Assembly (NCBI GenBank): GCA_023515795.1
Contig: JALGPX010000012.1
Location: 1-64,000, forward strand
From: Amoeboaphelidium occidentale
Lineage: Eukaryota; Aphelidiomycota; Aphelidea
Direction: 5' to 3'
Length of the DNA stretch: 64,000 bases
Positions 1 through 10,611 of this stretch are shown here, piece after piece. The position numbers were made by a program, and so were the translations under genes. The notes beneath the pieces were generated by a model that did not search any database, had not been told where the DNA came from, and saw only the letters and a list, made by a program, of their open reading frames with translations. Within the stretch, counting starts at the first letter, position 1; every line of letters starts with the position of its first letter.

Positions 1-1091
1 TTATCCAAGTGATTGCCTTCTTGGTAGAGTATCTAGTCCCTGATATCTCTTGCCAGCGGCTGTTTGAACATTCCAACACATCTGTTGAGGTTTCATGGTA
101 GCAACCAGTCATCACAGCCTTAAATCTTTTAAGAACTCTGATTCTACTGATACATGTGATTTTAATCCTTACATCAGTAATAAACCCTTACATACTGCAT
201 CATGTCCCTGATCATGAGTGCGCCTAAGGCAACCTAACTCCGAGAACTGGCGCTTTGGGAGTTTTATGGGTATCGGTTTAGAGTTGGCTCGGATATCTCG
301 TTGAAACCACTTTTGGCGCATAAATGATGCCCTGACGCTGTGAAGCGGAAACTTTGGCATAGAGCTCCAGAGCATGTACACTACGGGAAACAAGCTTATT
401 TTTTTCATATTTTATTTTACATCTTTGGGAAAATTGATTTTGGCTCGAATATTGAAAGTACAAAAAGTAGAAGAACTTATCTGACGGAAACAGCTGAAGA
501 GTCTCAACAAGAAACGACATCGTATACATTGCCGCTTACTATACTGGCGAGCTATTGAAACAACCATCCGAGCGCAGGAAGACGGTGTACGAGTGTAACA
601 AAGTTCTGATTTCAGAGTGGTTAAAGCAGGCTTTCAAGATGTTTATTTCCAAAGATAGAAGCATAAAAGTTCCACAGAGATAGCAAGACGCATTGAACTT
701 CAAACCTTCATTGATATCTCCAGCCGACGCTGTGTTGATTAGAGGCAGGCTCCAATAGCGTGTACTCCCCACAGACCACTCAATCTCTCCAATATGAACT
801 TGAAACAGCGGAGTAGATCTGTGGCTACAAGTCACCAATTACGTTTCAGAGCTGTAGTATCATCAGTATCGTGACTCTGAACTGCTGCTCATTGTGCAAT
901 ATCATAATGTTAATTGACTTTCAGTCCAACAGAAGCAATACATGAAGGTAAGAGGACTTTTTCGAGCGTTTTTATTACGTTTTCTCGCGTGAGAAGCTAT
1001 CTCGGACTCGCTGACCAGCTAACTCGGACTGCGCGAGCTCGTTTTAGCAAAAAGTTTACAAAAAGAGTTAGATCTCAATTTATTTGAATAC
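1..1091. other. Left-edge region, no gene supported
   Basis: I see no recognisable gene, RNA or repeat here. Both strands have short open frames running off the left edge (about 30 codons on plus, about 60 on minus), and a start-less plus frame of about 60 codons ends at a TAG at 681-683. None gives a family I recognise. The window may begin inside the 3' end of a gene whose body lies outside. The part next to 1091 is the 3' flank of the gnd-type gene. Confidence 0.5.
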
Positions 1092-2572
1092 TTAGGCGTT
1101 ATAGGTTGAAGAAGCAACATTTCCTCCTCTACCAGTCCAGTTAACATGGGTCCATTGACCTGGCTTATCAAGATACTCAAAAGTGTGTGCACCAAAGTAA
1201 TCACGCTGAGCTTGCAACAAATTAGCAGGCAACTTAGCTGTGCGATATCCATCGTAAAACGACAAGGCTGTAGAAAATGCAGGAATAGGAATACCCATCA
1301 AAGTTGAAAGAGAAACAACTCTACGCCATGAAGTCTGACACTTTTCGATAGCATTCAAGAAGAAATCATCGAACAACAAGTTTTCCAGTTGAGGATCCTT
1401 ACCATAAGCATTCTTAATATCTCCCAAGAAACGACTTCTAATGATGCACCCACCACGCCACATCAAAGCGATACCAGCATAATTCAACTTCCAGCCATGC
1501 TCTTTAGCAGCTTCTCTCAAAAGCATGAAACCCTGAGCGTAAGAGATAATCTTTGATGCATACAAAGCCATACGAATATCTTCAATGAAACGCTTCTTAT
1601 CACCATCAAACTTTAATTCAGGTCCCTTCAAAACTTTGCTAGCTTTGACTCTCTCGTCCTTCAAAGCAGAGAGACATCGAGCAAAAACAGCTTCACCGAT
1701 TAAAGTAACAGGCATACCATAATCCAACGCAGAAATTGCTGTCCATTTACCAGTACCTTTCTGGCCAGCAGTATCACGAATTTTCTCTACCAAATAGGAG
1801 CCATCTGTTTCCTTGTACTTCAATATTTCACTTGTAATCTCAATTAGGAATGAATCTAATTCGCCCTTGTTCCATTCAGCAAAGATATCACCCATCTCAG
1901 CATTAGACAACTTTAAACCATCTCTCATCAACTGGTATGCCTCACAGATCAATTGCATATCACCATACTCAATGCCGTTATGAACCATTTTTACGTAATG
2001 CCCTGCGCCTGTTTCACCGACCCAGTCACAACATGGCTCGCCATCTGCTTTGGCTGCAATTGCTTGGAATATCGGTTTAACAATAGGCCATGCATCAGGT
2101 GAGCCACCCGGCATCAAAGATGGACCATATCTAGCACCTTCTTCACCACCAGAGACGCCACATCCCAAAAACAACAAACCCTTGGCTTCCAACTCTTTAG
2201 TTCTTCTGATAGAGTCAGGAAAGTGTGAATTACCTCCATCAACGATAATGTCTCCCTTCTCGAGGAATGGAACCAATTGATCAATGAATGCATCAACTGC
2301 GCTTCCGGCTTTAACCAACAAAATAGCAATGCGCGGTTTCTTCAATTTCTGCACGAATTCTTCCATGGAGTGTGCCCCAATGACTTTAGTTCCTTTAGCT
2401 TCATTGGCCAAGAACTGGTCGACTTTCTCTACAGTGCGGTTATATGCACAGACGGTATAACCGTGGTCGTTCATGTTCAGAATCAGGTTTTGGCCCTAAA
2501 GTTTTAGCAAGTACAGTGAGACATAGTTACCATAACAGCCAGACCAATAAGTCCAACGTCAGCTCTGCGCAT
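1092..2572 (-). CDS. GND1: 6-phosphogluconate dehydrogenase, decarboxylating
   Basis: Oxidative pentose phosphate enzyme that turns 6-phosphogluconate plus NADP+ into ribulose 5-phosphate, CO2 and NADPH in the cytosol. Exons 2531-2572 and 1092-2495 flank a 35-nt GT-AG intron. Joining them restores the N-terminal Rossmann start (ADVGLIGLAVMGQNLILNM) that the long open frame alone lacks. The 481-residue product has the usual length for the family. Visible signatures are VDGGNSHFPDSIRR, the substrate-binding GCGVSGGEEGARYGPSLMPGG region (in parts), the catalytic KMVHNGIEYGDMQ segment, and a C-terminal tail rich in Gly. First-exon assignment is inferred from frame and family fit. Nothing in it is odd. 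Confidence 0.97.
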
Positions 2573-2714
2573 AAATTAGTTCTTAATTGGGTTAAATTTA
2601 CTCAGCGGTCATAGTTTACGCTTTGTTTGCAGTTCAAGACGTTGCTTGAAAATCCAAGCGACGCTATTAAATCTTCACAAGACTCAGTTTATTGGTAAGA
2701 ATGTATAAAAATTA

Positions 2715-4133
2715 TCAAGAAGATATCTTGGTGCCCTGAACACATCCGGATCCATGCAAGCCTTGAATTAAAGTTGGTTGTGATGTAGAATTATAAATGA
2801 AACAATTCGAAATAGCACTACCCCAGTCAGCACCTGTAAACACAAAGGTACTACATGAATCTTTGTAAGCATGTTTACAATTTTGAATACATTCATCAAA
2901 AGATCGCACTGGCAAGTTCGCTATACTCAAACTTTCTAAATTGAAACCAGAGCATTCTGCATTCTTGTATCTAAATGTGTTATCACAAGTAGTGAAATTA
3001 GAGTTGTAACACAGTGACTGACATCCAAACCCTTGCACTCCACATGTATGACTAGCAGGAGAAAAATGTGTGGTGCAGCTGTGTTTTCTAACAAGAGAAC
3101 CTCCATCTGAACATCTTCGGGAAGCTTTTGACCCTATAGCATTGCATGATCGCGACCAGTAAACCCAAACGTCACATGTAGGTGGAGGTGGAAGGCTTTC
3201 TCGTTGCTTGAACAAAGGCTTTCTCTGAATTAAATTGTCTATCCATTGATAAGCAGCGTGCTCTGACTGCCATTTTGTTATACCCATTCGATTAAACATT
3301 TCGTTGGAAGATTGTGACCCAAGCTGTAATATAAATGTTACACCAGCTATCGTGCTAGTGAAAGCACCAGTTATGAAACCAATGGGTACAGGAAGGAACA
3401 ATCCAGCTACTAAAGCAGACAAGTAGGTGAAGTAGAACAAAGACATTCCGAATATCTGCCCACCTCTCTTTGCTTTTGATATCTCGGTAGGAAGGTGATT
3501 TTGAGGTAAAGCAACTTGGTTGGATATCTTCTTGACCTCTGCTGGAGTGTAACTTTGGTTGAAACAAATTGATACTCCATCACAACTCGTGGCATTTGAG
3601 ATGCACTTCTCATTCTGGAAGTCAAACAGACTTGAGACACCAGAGTAACATTTGAGACGTACCACATTAAGCATTTCTGGTACAGATGTAGAATTAGAAC
3701 CAGCACAGACTTGATGCAAATGATCAAGTGTAGCTTCACAGAACCTTGGATTAAGATTTAACTTCTGGTTCAGTACTTCATTAGACATCACCTCATAGAA
3801 CTCGTCTTTGCTAACGTAGCTATCATTATTTCGATCCATGACATTGAACTGCATTTCGAGAGTCTCATCATCGAACCCATAAACATTTGCGAGCGAACTA
3901 TTATTAAACGCGTTACTTTCTATGCGCCTGAGCCTCTCCATAAAGTCACGAATTTCTAATTTGCCATTCTTATTTGCATCCAGTTTTTCAAACTCCGTGT
4001 TAATGAATTGTCTGAACGATTTCTCTGCACCTCCAAATATTGCAGTCTCAACGAGCGTTTCATTCTGTCCCTGCTCAGTTGAGGAACCAAAAACTGCAAA
4101 AAGTAAAAGCAGAATAATATGAATATAATTCAT
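2715..4133 (-). CDS. Secreted/membrane mosaic protein: EF-hands, TM hairpin, TSP1-like and PAN/Apple-like domains
   Basis: A 472-residue protein, taken from the ATG that starts a clear signal peptide (residues 1-18); an open frame continues upstream but without signal-like sequence. In order: two EF-hand loops (about 52-63, LDANKNGKLEIRDF; and 100-111, MDRNNDSYVSKDEF), a Cys-rich segment (about 132-190), two hydrophobic segments forming a likely hairpin (about 228-270), a thrombospondin-1-like stretch (about 320-364, with VWVYWSRSC and several Cys), and a PAN/Apple-like Cys module (about 393-464). This suggests a calcium-binding surface protein with adhesive modules. I do not recognise an orthologue. 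The domain calls come from motif spacing only, and the TSP1 and PAN calls are the weaker ones. Confidence 0.75.
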   Translation of the reverse strand: MNYIHIILLLLFAVFGSSTEQGQNETLVETAIFGGAEKSFRQFINTEFEKLDANKNGKLEIRDFMERLRRIESNAFNNSSLANVYGFDDETLEMQFNVMDRNNDSYVSKDEFYEVMSNEVLNQKLNLNPRFCEATLDHLHQVCAGSNSTSVPEMLNVVRLKCYSGVSSLFDFQNEKCISNATSCDGVSICFNQSYTPAEVKKISNQVALPQNHLPTEISKAKRGGQIFGMSLFYFTYLSALVAGLFLPVPIGFITGAFTSTIAGVTFILQLGSQSSNEMFNRMGITKWQSEHAAYQWIDNLIQRKPLFKQRESLPPPPTCDVWVYWSRSCNAIGSKASRRCSDGGSLVRKHSCTTHFSPASHTCGVQGFGCQSLCYNSNFTTCDNTFRYKNAECSGFNLESLSIANLPVRSFDECIQNCKHAYKDSCSTFVFTGADWGSAISNCFIYNSTSQPTLIQGLHGSGCVQGTKISS

Positions 4134-4311
4134 TGGAGGAATTCTTTGGCAACGCGCAACGCCATTTATGGGCTTGAAACAGTTGCCTGTTCGGACGGTG
4201 GCTTGGGGACGGTTCTTGACATTTGCTCGCCATATTTTTAAACGCCAAGACGCCGTATAATTCAAATTTTAACAAAAATCTATTTACAGTTTTAGTTTAC
4301 TTTAAGCCCTT

Positions 4312-4607
4312 CTACTCAGGTAGAATCTCAACCAAGTTTGCCAACTTGTAAGGAGTCTCTTTGCCTGTATGATCATTCTTGATTAAAACTCTTGGATCTT
4401 CTTCAGATGCAGCGACATGATGAGGAGATGAACCTACTGTCTCCTCAGCTGTCAAGATCCTGACGACGGTGCCAGTTGACATTGCAGTCTTTTCTTGACC
4501 GCCGCCGATTGTGTGATATTTTACTTTAAATCAATTATCGTGGCCTGGTATAGATTACCTTTCATTCCCTCCTTCAAATCTTTTAACTTTAAATGTTCTG
4601 ATGTCAT
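4312..4607 (-). CDS. Hva1-type TUDOR domain small protein (copy 1)
   Basis: Two exons (4559-4607 and 4312-4523) joined across a 35-nt GT-AG intron give 86 residues. The joined start LKEGMKVKYHTIGGG and the later STGTVVRIL and DPRVLIKNDHTGKETPYKL segments match the pattern of the hypervirulence-associated TUDOR (Hva1_TUDOR) family: an opening 'G..V.Y' strand, 'GTVV.I', then 'DP...IKND.TGK..P.K...L'. The molecular role of the family is poorly known. The gene is a paralogue of the one at 24395-24613, which shares the SKDLKEGLRVRYHPL-type start and an ENDHSG motif. The splice is supported because without it the first strand of the domain is missing. Confidence 0.8.
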
Positions 4608-4854
4608 TTTAATTCAAGAAATACCTCTGGAAAGTCGGGAAACCCTTTTTATCGCGTTTGTACCTGACATTTTCGCGGTTACAGGATCGCAGTTTCACAA
4701 TCGCGGTTTCAACGTTAAAGTCTAAAGAATGTGCCTCGTGACCTCTTCAAGAAAGTAAAGTTAGTTGTTTGACGGAATGTGATGCAAACATCAGACGTCT
4801 AAGAATTCTCATCTGAGAGGTTTCATTTTCTACTCATAAGAAAAAGCAAAACTG

Positions 4855-6012
4855 ATGAGATATATGGCTGGAGCTGTTACTATTAATGATCTACCTGTCG
4901 AGATACTATCAGAGATATTCTCTTTGACTTCAATGCATGATATGTTCAGTATCGCTCAAGTATCAAGATCATGGAACAGAATCTCTAAAGACTGCTACAT
5001 TTGGAGAAGACTTGATTTCAGTTTGGCGCACCGTTTCTTCATTTCACACAATTGCAAATCGCGAAGTGACCTCATTGAGTTGAAGGCTGCCCTCAGATCA
5101 AAATATCAGACAAGTCATAATGTGGTTTGGATTCTAGACTCACAGCTACAGAAGCTTCAAGTCGTTATCGTCAAGAGCACTCCATCGCATAGGATTCTAT
5201 GCCATAATCAAGAAGTTCTGAAGAACATCAAGAGTTTGTCGTTAGAATCTTGCGGCGAACTCATGACAAGATCTGATCTTGAAACAATTCTACAATACCT
5301 CCCGAAGCTCGAAGAAGTGAACCTCAACAAATGCTCAGATCTGATTGATAATGATTTGTTAAGATCATTGCTGTTGGATTATGATCGTGGCTTCTACATG
5401 AAGACCTTGAAGCTGAACTCTTGTTCAAGACTCACTTCAGAATCAATGGGTTTAATCTCAAGATCATGCCACAACTTGAAGGTACTCGATATATCTGGTA
5501 TATCTGTGAGCGATGAACTAGTTGCTCTTATATTTCCACAATTGCCTTCAATTCTGGCTTCATCAAGATCGTTGTTTCACTTGGATTCTTTTGATGAAGT
5601 TCCAGTTGGTAGGTTGGTTCACACACTAGAAGAGTTATACATGAATGATATGGATTTTGTGACTTGTGTCAGCATGGCATGCTTAATAAGAAATCTCACT
5701 AAAGTGCCAGATATAAAGTTGCGCAAGATTGCAATGAACAACAACTATCATGTCAGTAGAAGAGTTCTAGATCAATTCTATATCTTACAACAGCAAGAAA
5801 ACATGAAAAGCATTGGTTCTGTGCATAAGCACAGACTCACAGTTGAAATCAATCGATGCCCTCAATTAACTCTGGCTGATTTAACGCAATGCCAAAAGTC
5901 GATTCATAATGAAACCAACTTTGAAGTTAAATTCAAGCATGATATCATACTCAAGGACAATACAGAAGACGCCATCAGAGAATATTTGCGCGATTACGTT
6001 AGAGCTTGTTGA
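4855..6012 (+). CDS. F-box protein with leucine-rich repeats
   Basis: Single-exon, 385 residues. Residues about 10-50 form an F-box (INDLPVEILSEIFSL...VSRSWNRISKDCYIWRRLDF), the module that binds Skp1 in SCF ubiquitin ligases. The rest (about 115-290) has irregular leucine-rich repeats of the Amn1/FBXL type, such as LPKLEEVNLNKCSDLIDNDLL and LKTLKLNSCSRLTSESMGL, which would choose substrates. Two in-frame ATGs lie at the start (codons 1 and 4); I used the first. The substrate cannot be guessed from sequence. Confidence 0.85.
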   Translation: MRYMAGAVTINDLPVEILSEIFSLTSMHDMFSIAQVSRSWNRISKDCYIWRRLDFSLAHRFFISHNCKSRSDLIELKAALRSKYQTSHNVVWILDSQLQKLQVVIVKSTPSHRILCHNQEVLKNIKSLSLESCGELMTRSDLETILQYLPKLEEVNLNKCSDLIDNDLLRSLLLDYDRGFYMKTLKLNSCSRLTSESMGLISRSCHNLKVLDISGISVSDELVALIFPQLPSILASSRSLFHLDSFDEVPVGRLVHTLEELYMNDMDFVTCVSMACLIRNLTKVPDIKLRKIAMNNNYHVSRRVLDQFYILQQQENMKSIGSVHKHRLTVEINRCPQLTLADLTQCQKSIHNETNFEVKFKHDIILKDNTEDAIREYLRDYVRAC

Positions 6013-6119
6013 GGCTCAAGTAGAAATGTAGAGAATAGAACTGGTAAAAACTTTCGAAAGGCAAACACCAGGACCTTCAGAACTTTTTTCTTTGTGACTA
6101 TCATTAAGACTTTTCAATA

Positions 6120-6573
6120 ATGACAACAGCAGATGTATGTTTTAAAGTAATCGACATTATCGTTGGGGCTGGACTTGGTACAATTGGGGTTCTCTACTTC
6201 ATCCTTTTGTTTAGCTTCAGAAATGTGATTCTTGGAGTGTTCGCAATGTAAGCAATCAATCTGATAAGGTCATGGTCTTACTCTTAGCGTATTTGGTCTC
6301 ACTATTATTCTTACTGAAGCTGGTCTCCAAAGCTTTATCAACAAAGAGTGTGGATTCCTGAACCACATGATGGGCCGTGGAGTTTTTTATCTATTGTAAG
6401 CTTTTCTTCTTGTTAATGGTGATCTTTAACTGTATAGCTGTGGCCTGCTGATGATGGATAACAGTCCTCCGTGGCTTTTCATATCAACTATTGCTATTGC
6501 TGCGATAGGTGGCCTGTACTTGATCTTAGCCTGCATTCCAGCAGCCCGCCCTTCGAAATATAATCGCCGTTAA
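6120..6573 (+). CDS. COPI-associated / TVP15-like small Golgi membrane protein
   Basis: Three exons (6120-6247, 6288-6395, 6438-6573) with introns of 40 and 42 nt give a 123-residue protein. It is almost all hydrophobic, with four membrane segments. The segments are AGLGTIGVLYFILLF, an adjoining VILGVFAIVFGLTIILTEAG, the GRGVFYLFCGLLMM motif, and a last helix LFISTIAIAAIGGLYLILA. The 'GRG.FY...G' signature after a short loop is typical of the COPI-associated (COPI_assoc) family that includes yeast TVP15, found in late Golgi membranes. All three exons are too short to be obvious as one frame. The chain is supported because every junction keeps frame and family pattern. Confidence 0.82.
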
Positions 6574-6673
6574 GCTGTATGAATAAACGTTTTCTTTGAT
6601 TTAAAGGGTATCTATATTATCATTCTTGTGTGTCGTGCTTTTGGTGAAACCATAACTCTTCTTTCAACAACAA

Positions 6674-7563
6674 ATGACTGCGGATTCTGCGCTTAAGAAT
6701 GGAATCTTATTCGTTGCTAATGGAAAGTCTGAAATCGATGTCGTAATGAAAAGTAACGGTGTCCCTGTTGGCTGTCCTCCTGATCATTTGCCTTTTAGAA
6801 TTATTGGCAGACACTGAAACCTCTTCAACAGAGGACACTGCAACAATATGGCGGATTAAAACAAAATACTACGAAGCTGATGTCGAATTGATTTCCTTCC
6901 AGGCGTGTGACATTTCTAAGGCTGCCTCATCTGTTGCTCAGAGAATCGATGCGTTGGTGTTAATTTTTGATGAGCACAAGATACACGAATCTTTCTATCC
7001 TTTGCTGCAGTGGTTCCAAAGTGATGCATTCGATCCAGCCGTGTGTTTATGTGTTGGAATTAATAGTGCATTAGTTGATCATAAGAAGGCTGTCACTGTA
7101 GAAGGTGAATTATTCGATTCCGTTGAAGATTTCTGCTTGGATCGCATGTTTGAGTATATCGACTATGATGAAGAGGATTCTGTAAAGAGATTAATTGAGG
7201 CATTGCAAACGAACATTTGGGATGGTCACATTGCTGTTGATAATAAGAAGGCAGAGGTGCAAGATTTTGCGTTTTCTTCTGAGTTGAAACAGTTGGAACA
7301 GATGTTTGGAAAGATGGCAAGAGATAATAGTGCAGAAGCTGAGCAGGATGCCGGCAGAGAAGAAGATGAATTCGATTTGGGTGTACTTTTGTCTAAACTC
7401 AAAGATATTCGCGGTATAGTTTTGTTTCTAACGGCCTGACTGTTTAGAGAAATGCAATAATTTACCGGTTGATGAAAAGCATATGTTGGCTGAAAAGGTT
7501 GCCCTCTCATTCGCTTCCCAGTTGGGTGTAGCTGATCAGGATTTTTATGAACCAGAAGAGTAA
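6674..7563 (+). CDS. Alpha/gamma-adaptin-binding protein p34-like
   Basis: Three exons (6674-6752, 6799-7413, 7448-7563), introns 46 and 34 nt, 269 residues. The region 'IWRIKTKYYEADVELISF', followed by an IDALVLIFDEHK strand and a small-GTPase-like fold, fits the p34 family (AAGAB in animals, Irc6 in yeast), which assists clathrin adaptor AP-1/AP-2 assembly. The C-terminal part (FSSELKQLEQMFGKMARDN, then EKCNNLPVDEKHMLAEKVAL) is the helical tail expected for the family and is only complete after the last intron is removed. The acidic linker EQDAGREEDEFDLG separates the two. Name assigned by pattern, so moderate certainty. Confidence 0.78.
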
Positions 7564-7587
7564 AACAAAAAATGATTATTTATTAAA

Positions 7588-7782
7588 TTACTGATTTAAA
7601 TGTTCAATCGGAGTTTGAGCGTAACTTTTAGGATCTATTGACGATTCTGTCTCTACAATTAGAAGGCCAAATTCATGGTCTTCAATATCAGTGGTCCAAT
7701 TCAAATCTTTGACCGAAAGAGAAACTTTAGCGCGATAATTAGTTTCCTTCAGTTCAATTTCTTGGTCAAATTGCGATGGCAT
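7588..7782 (-). CDS. Small hypothetical protein (64 aa)
   Basis: The only ATG in this frame gives 64 residues starting MPSQFDQEIELKETNYRAK and ending TPIEHLNQ. The composition looks coding (charged, with regular hydrophobics such as KVSLSVKDLNW and FGLLIVETES). I do not recognise a family. The frame stays open upstream without an ATG, and a plausible 3' splice site (TTTCAG) lies just ahead, so a 5' non-coding or coding exon could exist. It is divergently oriented to the amino-acid transporter, whose ATG lies 136 bp away. Confidence 0.5.
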   Translation of the reverse strand: MPSQFDQEIELKETNYRAKVSLSVKDLNWTTDIEDHEFGLLIVETESSIDPKSYAQTPIEHLNQ

Positions 7783-7918
7783 TAAGATCTCTATTATCAG
7801 CTGAAACAAGAGAAGAATACACAAGGAAATTCTTGTGGCGCGCGAACCTTGAATTTTCTTGCGAATCAGAGTCGAGCTTTTTCTTTCATTTGTCCAGTGC
7901 AATTTCGAGAATCAGCTG

Positions 7919-9379
7919 ATGAGCGATAAGGCACCTTTGTTGATAACACAAGACAAGGATCTTGAGGCTGAACAGGTTGATCATGAGGTAATTAGCATTC
8001 ACGACTGGTTAGTCTCATTAACTGTATAGGACGCCATTAGTTTGGAATCAGATGATAATCCGAGAGCTGGAATACCATCGTCAATGATCAATATTCTCAA
8101 TACTATTTTGGGCTCTGGGATGTTAGCTATGCCTCATGCAATCGCGTCCGTTGGATTAATTCCTGGTATTATTTTGATCGCATTGAGTGGATTAGCGTCA
8201 GGGTTTGGTCTGAATTTGTTGGCGTACACTGCAGGCCCTTTGGGCAGGCATGCATCCTTTAATGCAGCTTCAAAGATGACGTACCCTAATTTGGCTATTC
8301 TTTTTGATACCGCGATCGCTGTGAAATGTTTTGGTGTCGCGGTGTCGTATCTCGTAATAATTGGCGATCTCATGCCAGAAGTTGCCATCAAACTGTTCCA
8401 ATTAGGAGAGGACTCACTTCTACGCTACAGGCAGACATGGATTACACTTGCTATGCTCGTAATTATTCCATTTTGCTTTTTACGGCGCTTGGATTCTTTA
8501 AAGTATACTTCATTGATTGCTTTATTCGCAGTGTTGTATCTTTTCATTCTGGTCATCTACTTTTTCTTTCAGCCAACAAATAATTCTGTTCCGGAGAAAG
8601 AATGGTATCTATTTGACATGAAAGTTGAGTTCTTGAAGAAGCTTCCTATTTACGTGTTTGCATTCACATGTCATCAGAATATCTTTGCAGTTCACAATGA
8701 ACTAAGAAGAAACACATTAACTCGGGTCAATACTGTTATATTTTCTTCGATATTCATATCAGCTTGTGTTTACTGGATTGTGGGGGTATTGGGTTACATT
8801 ATGTTTGGTGTTGGCGCAAGTTCCAACTTGTTGAAGGATTTGGATGACGGAGAGCTTGTTACTATTGCAAGAGTAGCAGTTACTATTCTGGTTACTTTTT
8901 CATATGCTTTGCAGTGTCATCCATCCAGAGCATCGTTCGAGAAAGTTTTTACCAGACTTCACGAGCTGTTTGATGACTGGAAGAAAGGTGAAAACCGATA
9001 CGCTCCGTTGGGCCAGGAATCCGAAGGAACTAACGATGCTTTGCTCGTTACAGATAACAAGACTGAACCTGCTTCTGGTGTGGACTTGGATCATTCTGGA
9101 GCAAAGGAAATGAGTAACATGATGTTCTTTTCTTTGACTATTGGAATAATCGTTGTCAGTTATGTAATAGCTTTCTTCGTGTCTGAATTAGGTTTGGTTC
9201 TTTCTTTTGTTGGTTCAACTGGATCTACGACTATCTGTTACATTTTGCCAGGTATATTTTACCTCAAAATGACAGAGAAAGAACCATGGCATTTTTACAG
9301 AATTGCTGCTGCAGTTTTGGTTGTCTCTGGGTTGATTGTTATGCCCCTCTGTGTCGCATTTCTGTTTATTAACGTTTAA
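7919..9379 (+). CDS. Amino acid transporter, AVT/SLC38-like (AAAP family)
   Basis: Exons 7919-7987 and 8030-9379 around a 42-nt intron give 472 residues. The first membrane segment carries the AAAP signature SSMINILNTILGSGMLAMPHA, followed by about ten more membrane helices and a long cytoplasmic loop (about 300-345, rich in charged residues) before the last three. This matches vacuolar amino-acid exporters such as yeast Avt5-7 and animal SLC38 carriers. The short N-terminus MSDKAPLLITQDKDLEAEQ is hydrophilic and contains an acidic dileucine-like stretch. Substrate and membrane location are inferred from the family only. Confidence 0.9.
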
Positions 9380-9425
9380 ACATGAATAAGAACCGCGCAT
9401 TACGTTTTTCCTAATAGAAAACGCT

Positions 9426-10384
9426 TCACTTCATTTCGATTCCGTTCATTTGTTCCAACACCAATTGAAGCGCTTGAGTTCCTAGACGACCTTTGCCTTG
9501 AGCTTTTAAAGCAACATAGAACTGATGAGCAAGAGCGAGACCAGGCAAGCATAAATTCATACGCCTACATTCATCCAATGCAACTTCAAGATCTTTCACG
9601 AAATGTTCAACAAAGAAACCAGGATCAAAATTTCTCTTCAAGATTCTTGGCCCATAGTTATTAATGCTCCAACTTCCAGCGGCTCCAGAGCCAACAGCAG
9701 CAATTGTTGTTTCAAGATTTAGTCCAGCCTTGTATCCATACAGAAGACCTTCAACTACACCGATCATAGTTGTGGATATCAAAATCTGGTTAACCATCTT
9801 TGTATGCTGACCTGCTCCAGCGGCACCACAATGTGTTATTGTTTTGCCCATCGAGCGAAACAATGGGTCTACTGCACTAACGGCTTCTTTATCACCTCCA
9901 ACCATTATTGAAAGTGTACCGTTCTTTGCACCAACATCACCACCTGAAACAGGAGCATCAATAACATGTACATTACGCGCAATTGCTTCTTTGTGCATCT
10001 TTTCTGCCAAAGATGGTTTGCTGGTTGTCATATCCACAAGAATACCACCAGGTTTAAGTTTGAAGATGATACCGTCCTTCTTTGCACCTAAAGCCAAATC
10101 TTCAACGTCTTGAGGATATCCCACAATCATTAACACGACGTCACAAGTCTCCCCGATTTCCTTCATACAATTAATGCCCTGCTCCGTGCAATATTTACCT
10201 GCGGCGTTTTCGCTAGTTTAGCTCCCATGTCAATTAACGGTTGACATTTCGACTCAGTTCTATTGAATACAGTCATGTTCTTAAAGCCTGCCTCGTACAC
10301 ATGTTGTGCCATATATCTTCCCATTACACCGAGACCTATCCACCCGATTTTAGAGTCTTTCGTAATTACCGGAAGTCTATTCAT
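9426..10384 (-). CDS. Beta-hydroxyacid dehydrogenase (3-hydroxyisobutyrate/glyoxylate reductase-like)
   Basis: NAD(P)-dependent enzyme of the 3-hydroxyisobutyrate dehydrogenase family. Exons 10199-10384 and 9426-10160 surround a 38-nt intron; the join reads KLAKTPQ-EIGETCDVVLMIVGYP, as expected in the family. It has the nucleotide-binding IGWIGLGVMGRYMAQHV (about 13-29), the substrate signature VIDAPVSGGDVGAKNGTLSIM, and the catalytic Lys segment AGQHTKMVNQIL. At 306 residues it is full length, and no mitochondrial presequence is obvious. The exact substrate (3-hydroxyisobutyrate, tartronate semialdehyde or succinic semialdehyde) cannot be set from sequence. Confidence 0.9.
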
Positions 10385-10611
10385 GCTGCAGAGATATTGG
10401 AATCTAGAAAACCACGAAAACCTAACAGAAAATATTTAACAAAAAGCATGTTACACTGTTCTAATACTTCAGTCTTTTTTCCTAAAAATCTTCTTGAGCT
10501 GGTGTTTCAAACGCATGATCAGTTGCATGGTTACATCTAGAATGTTTGCCCCTTTCAGAGGTCCAAGCAGATTCTCATCAATTTGATCTCTTTTGATAAT
10601 TCATAGATACC

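Noticed and set aside
1-838. Several short open frames on both strands, including a 99-codon minus frame and a coding-looking start-less plus frame ending at 683
   Set aside because: Three frames are open at once, none carries a motif I know, and no splice chain joins them without stops.
10161-10198. A 20-nt intron in the hydroxyacid dehydrogenase gene (GTAAATATTGCACGGAGCAG)
   Set aside because: The next AG gives a normal 38-nt intron and a better family match (TPQ-EIGETCDVV).
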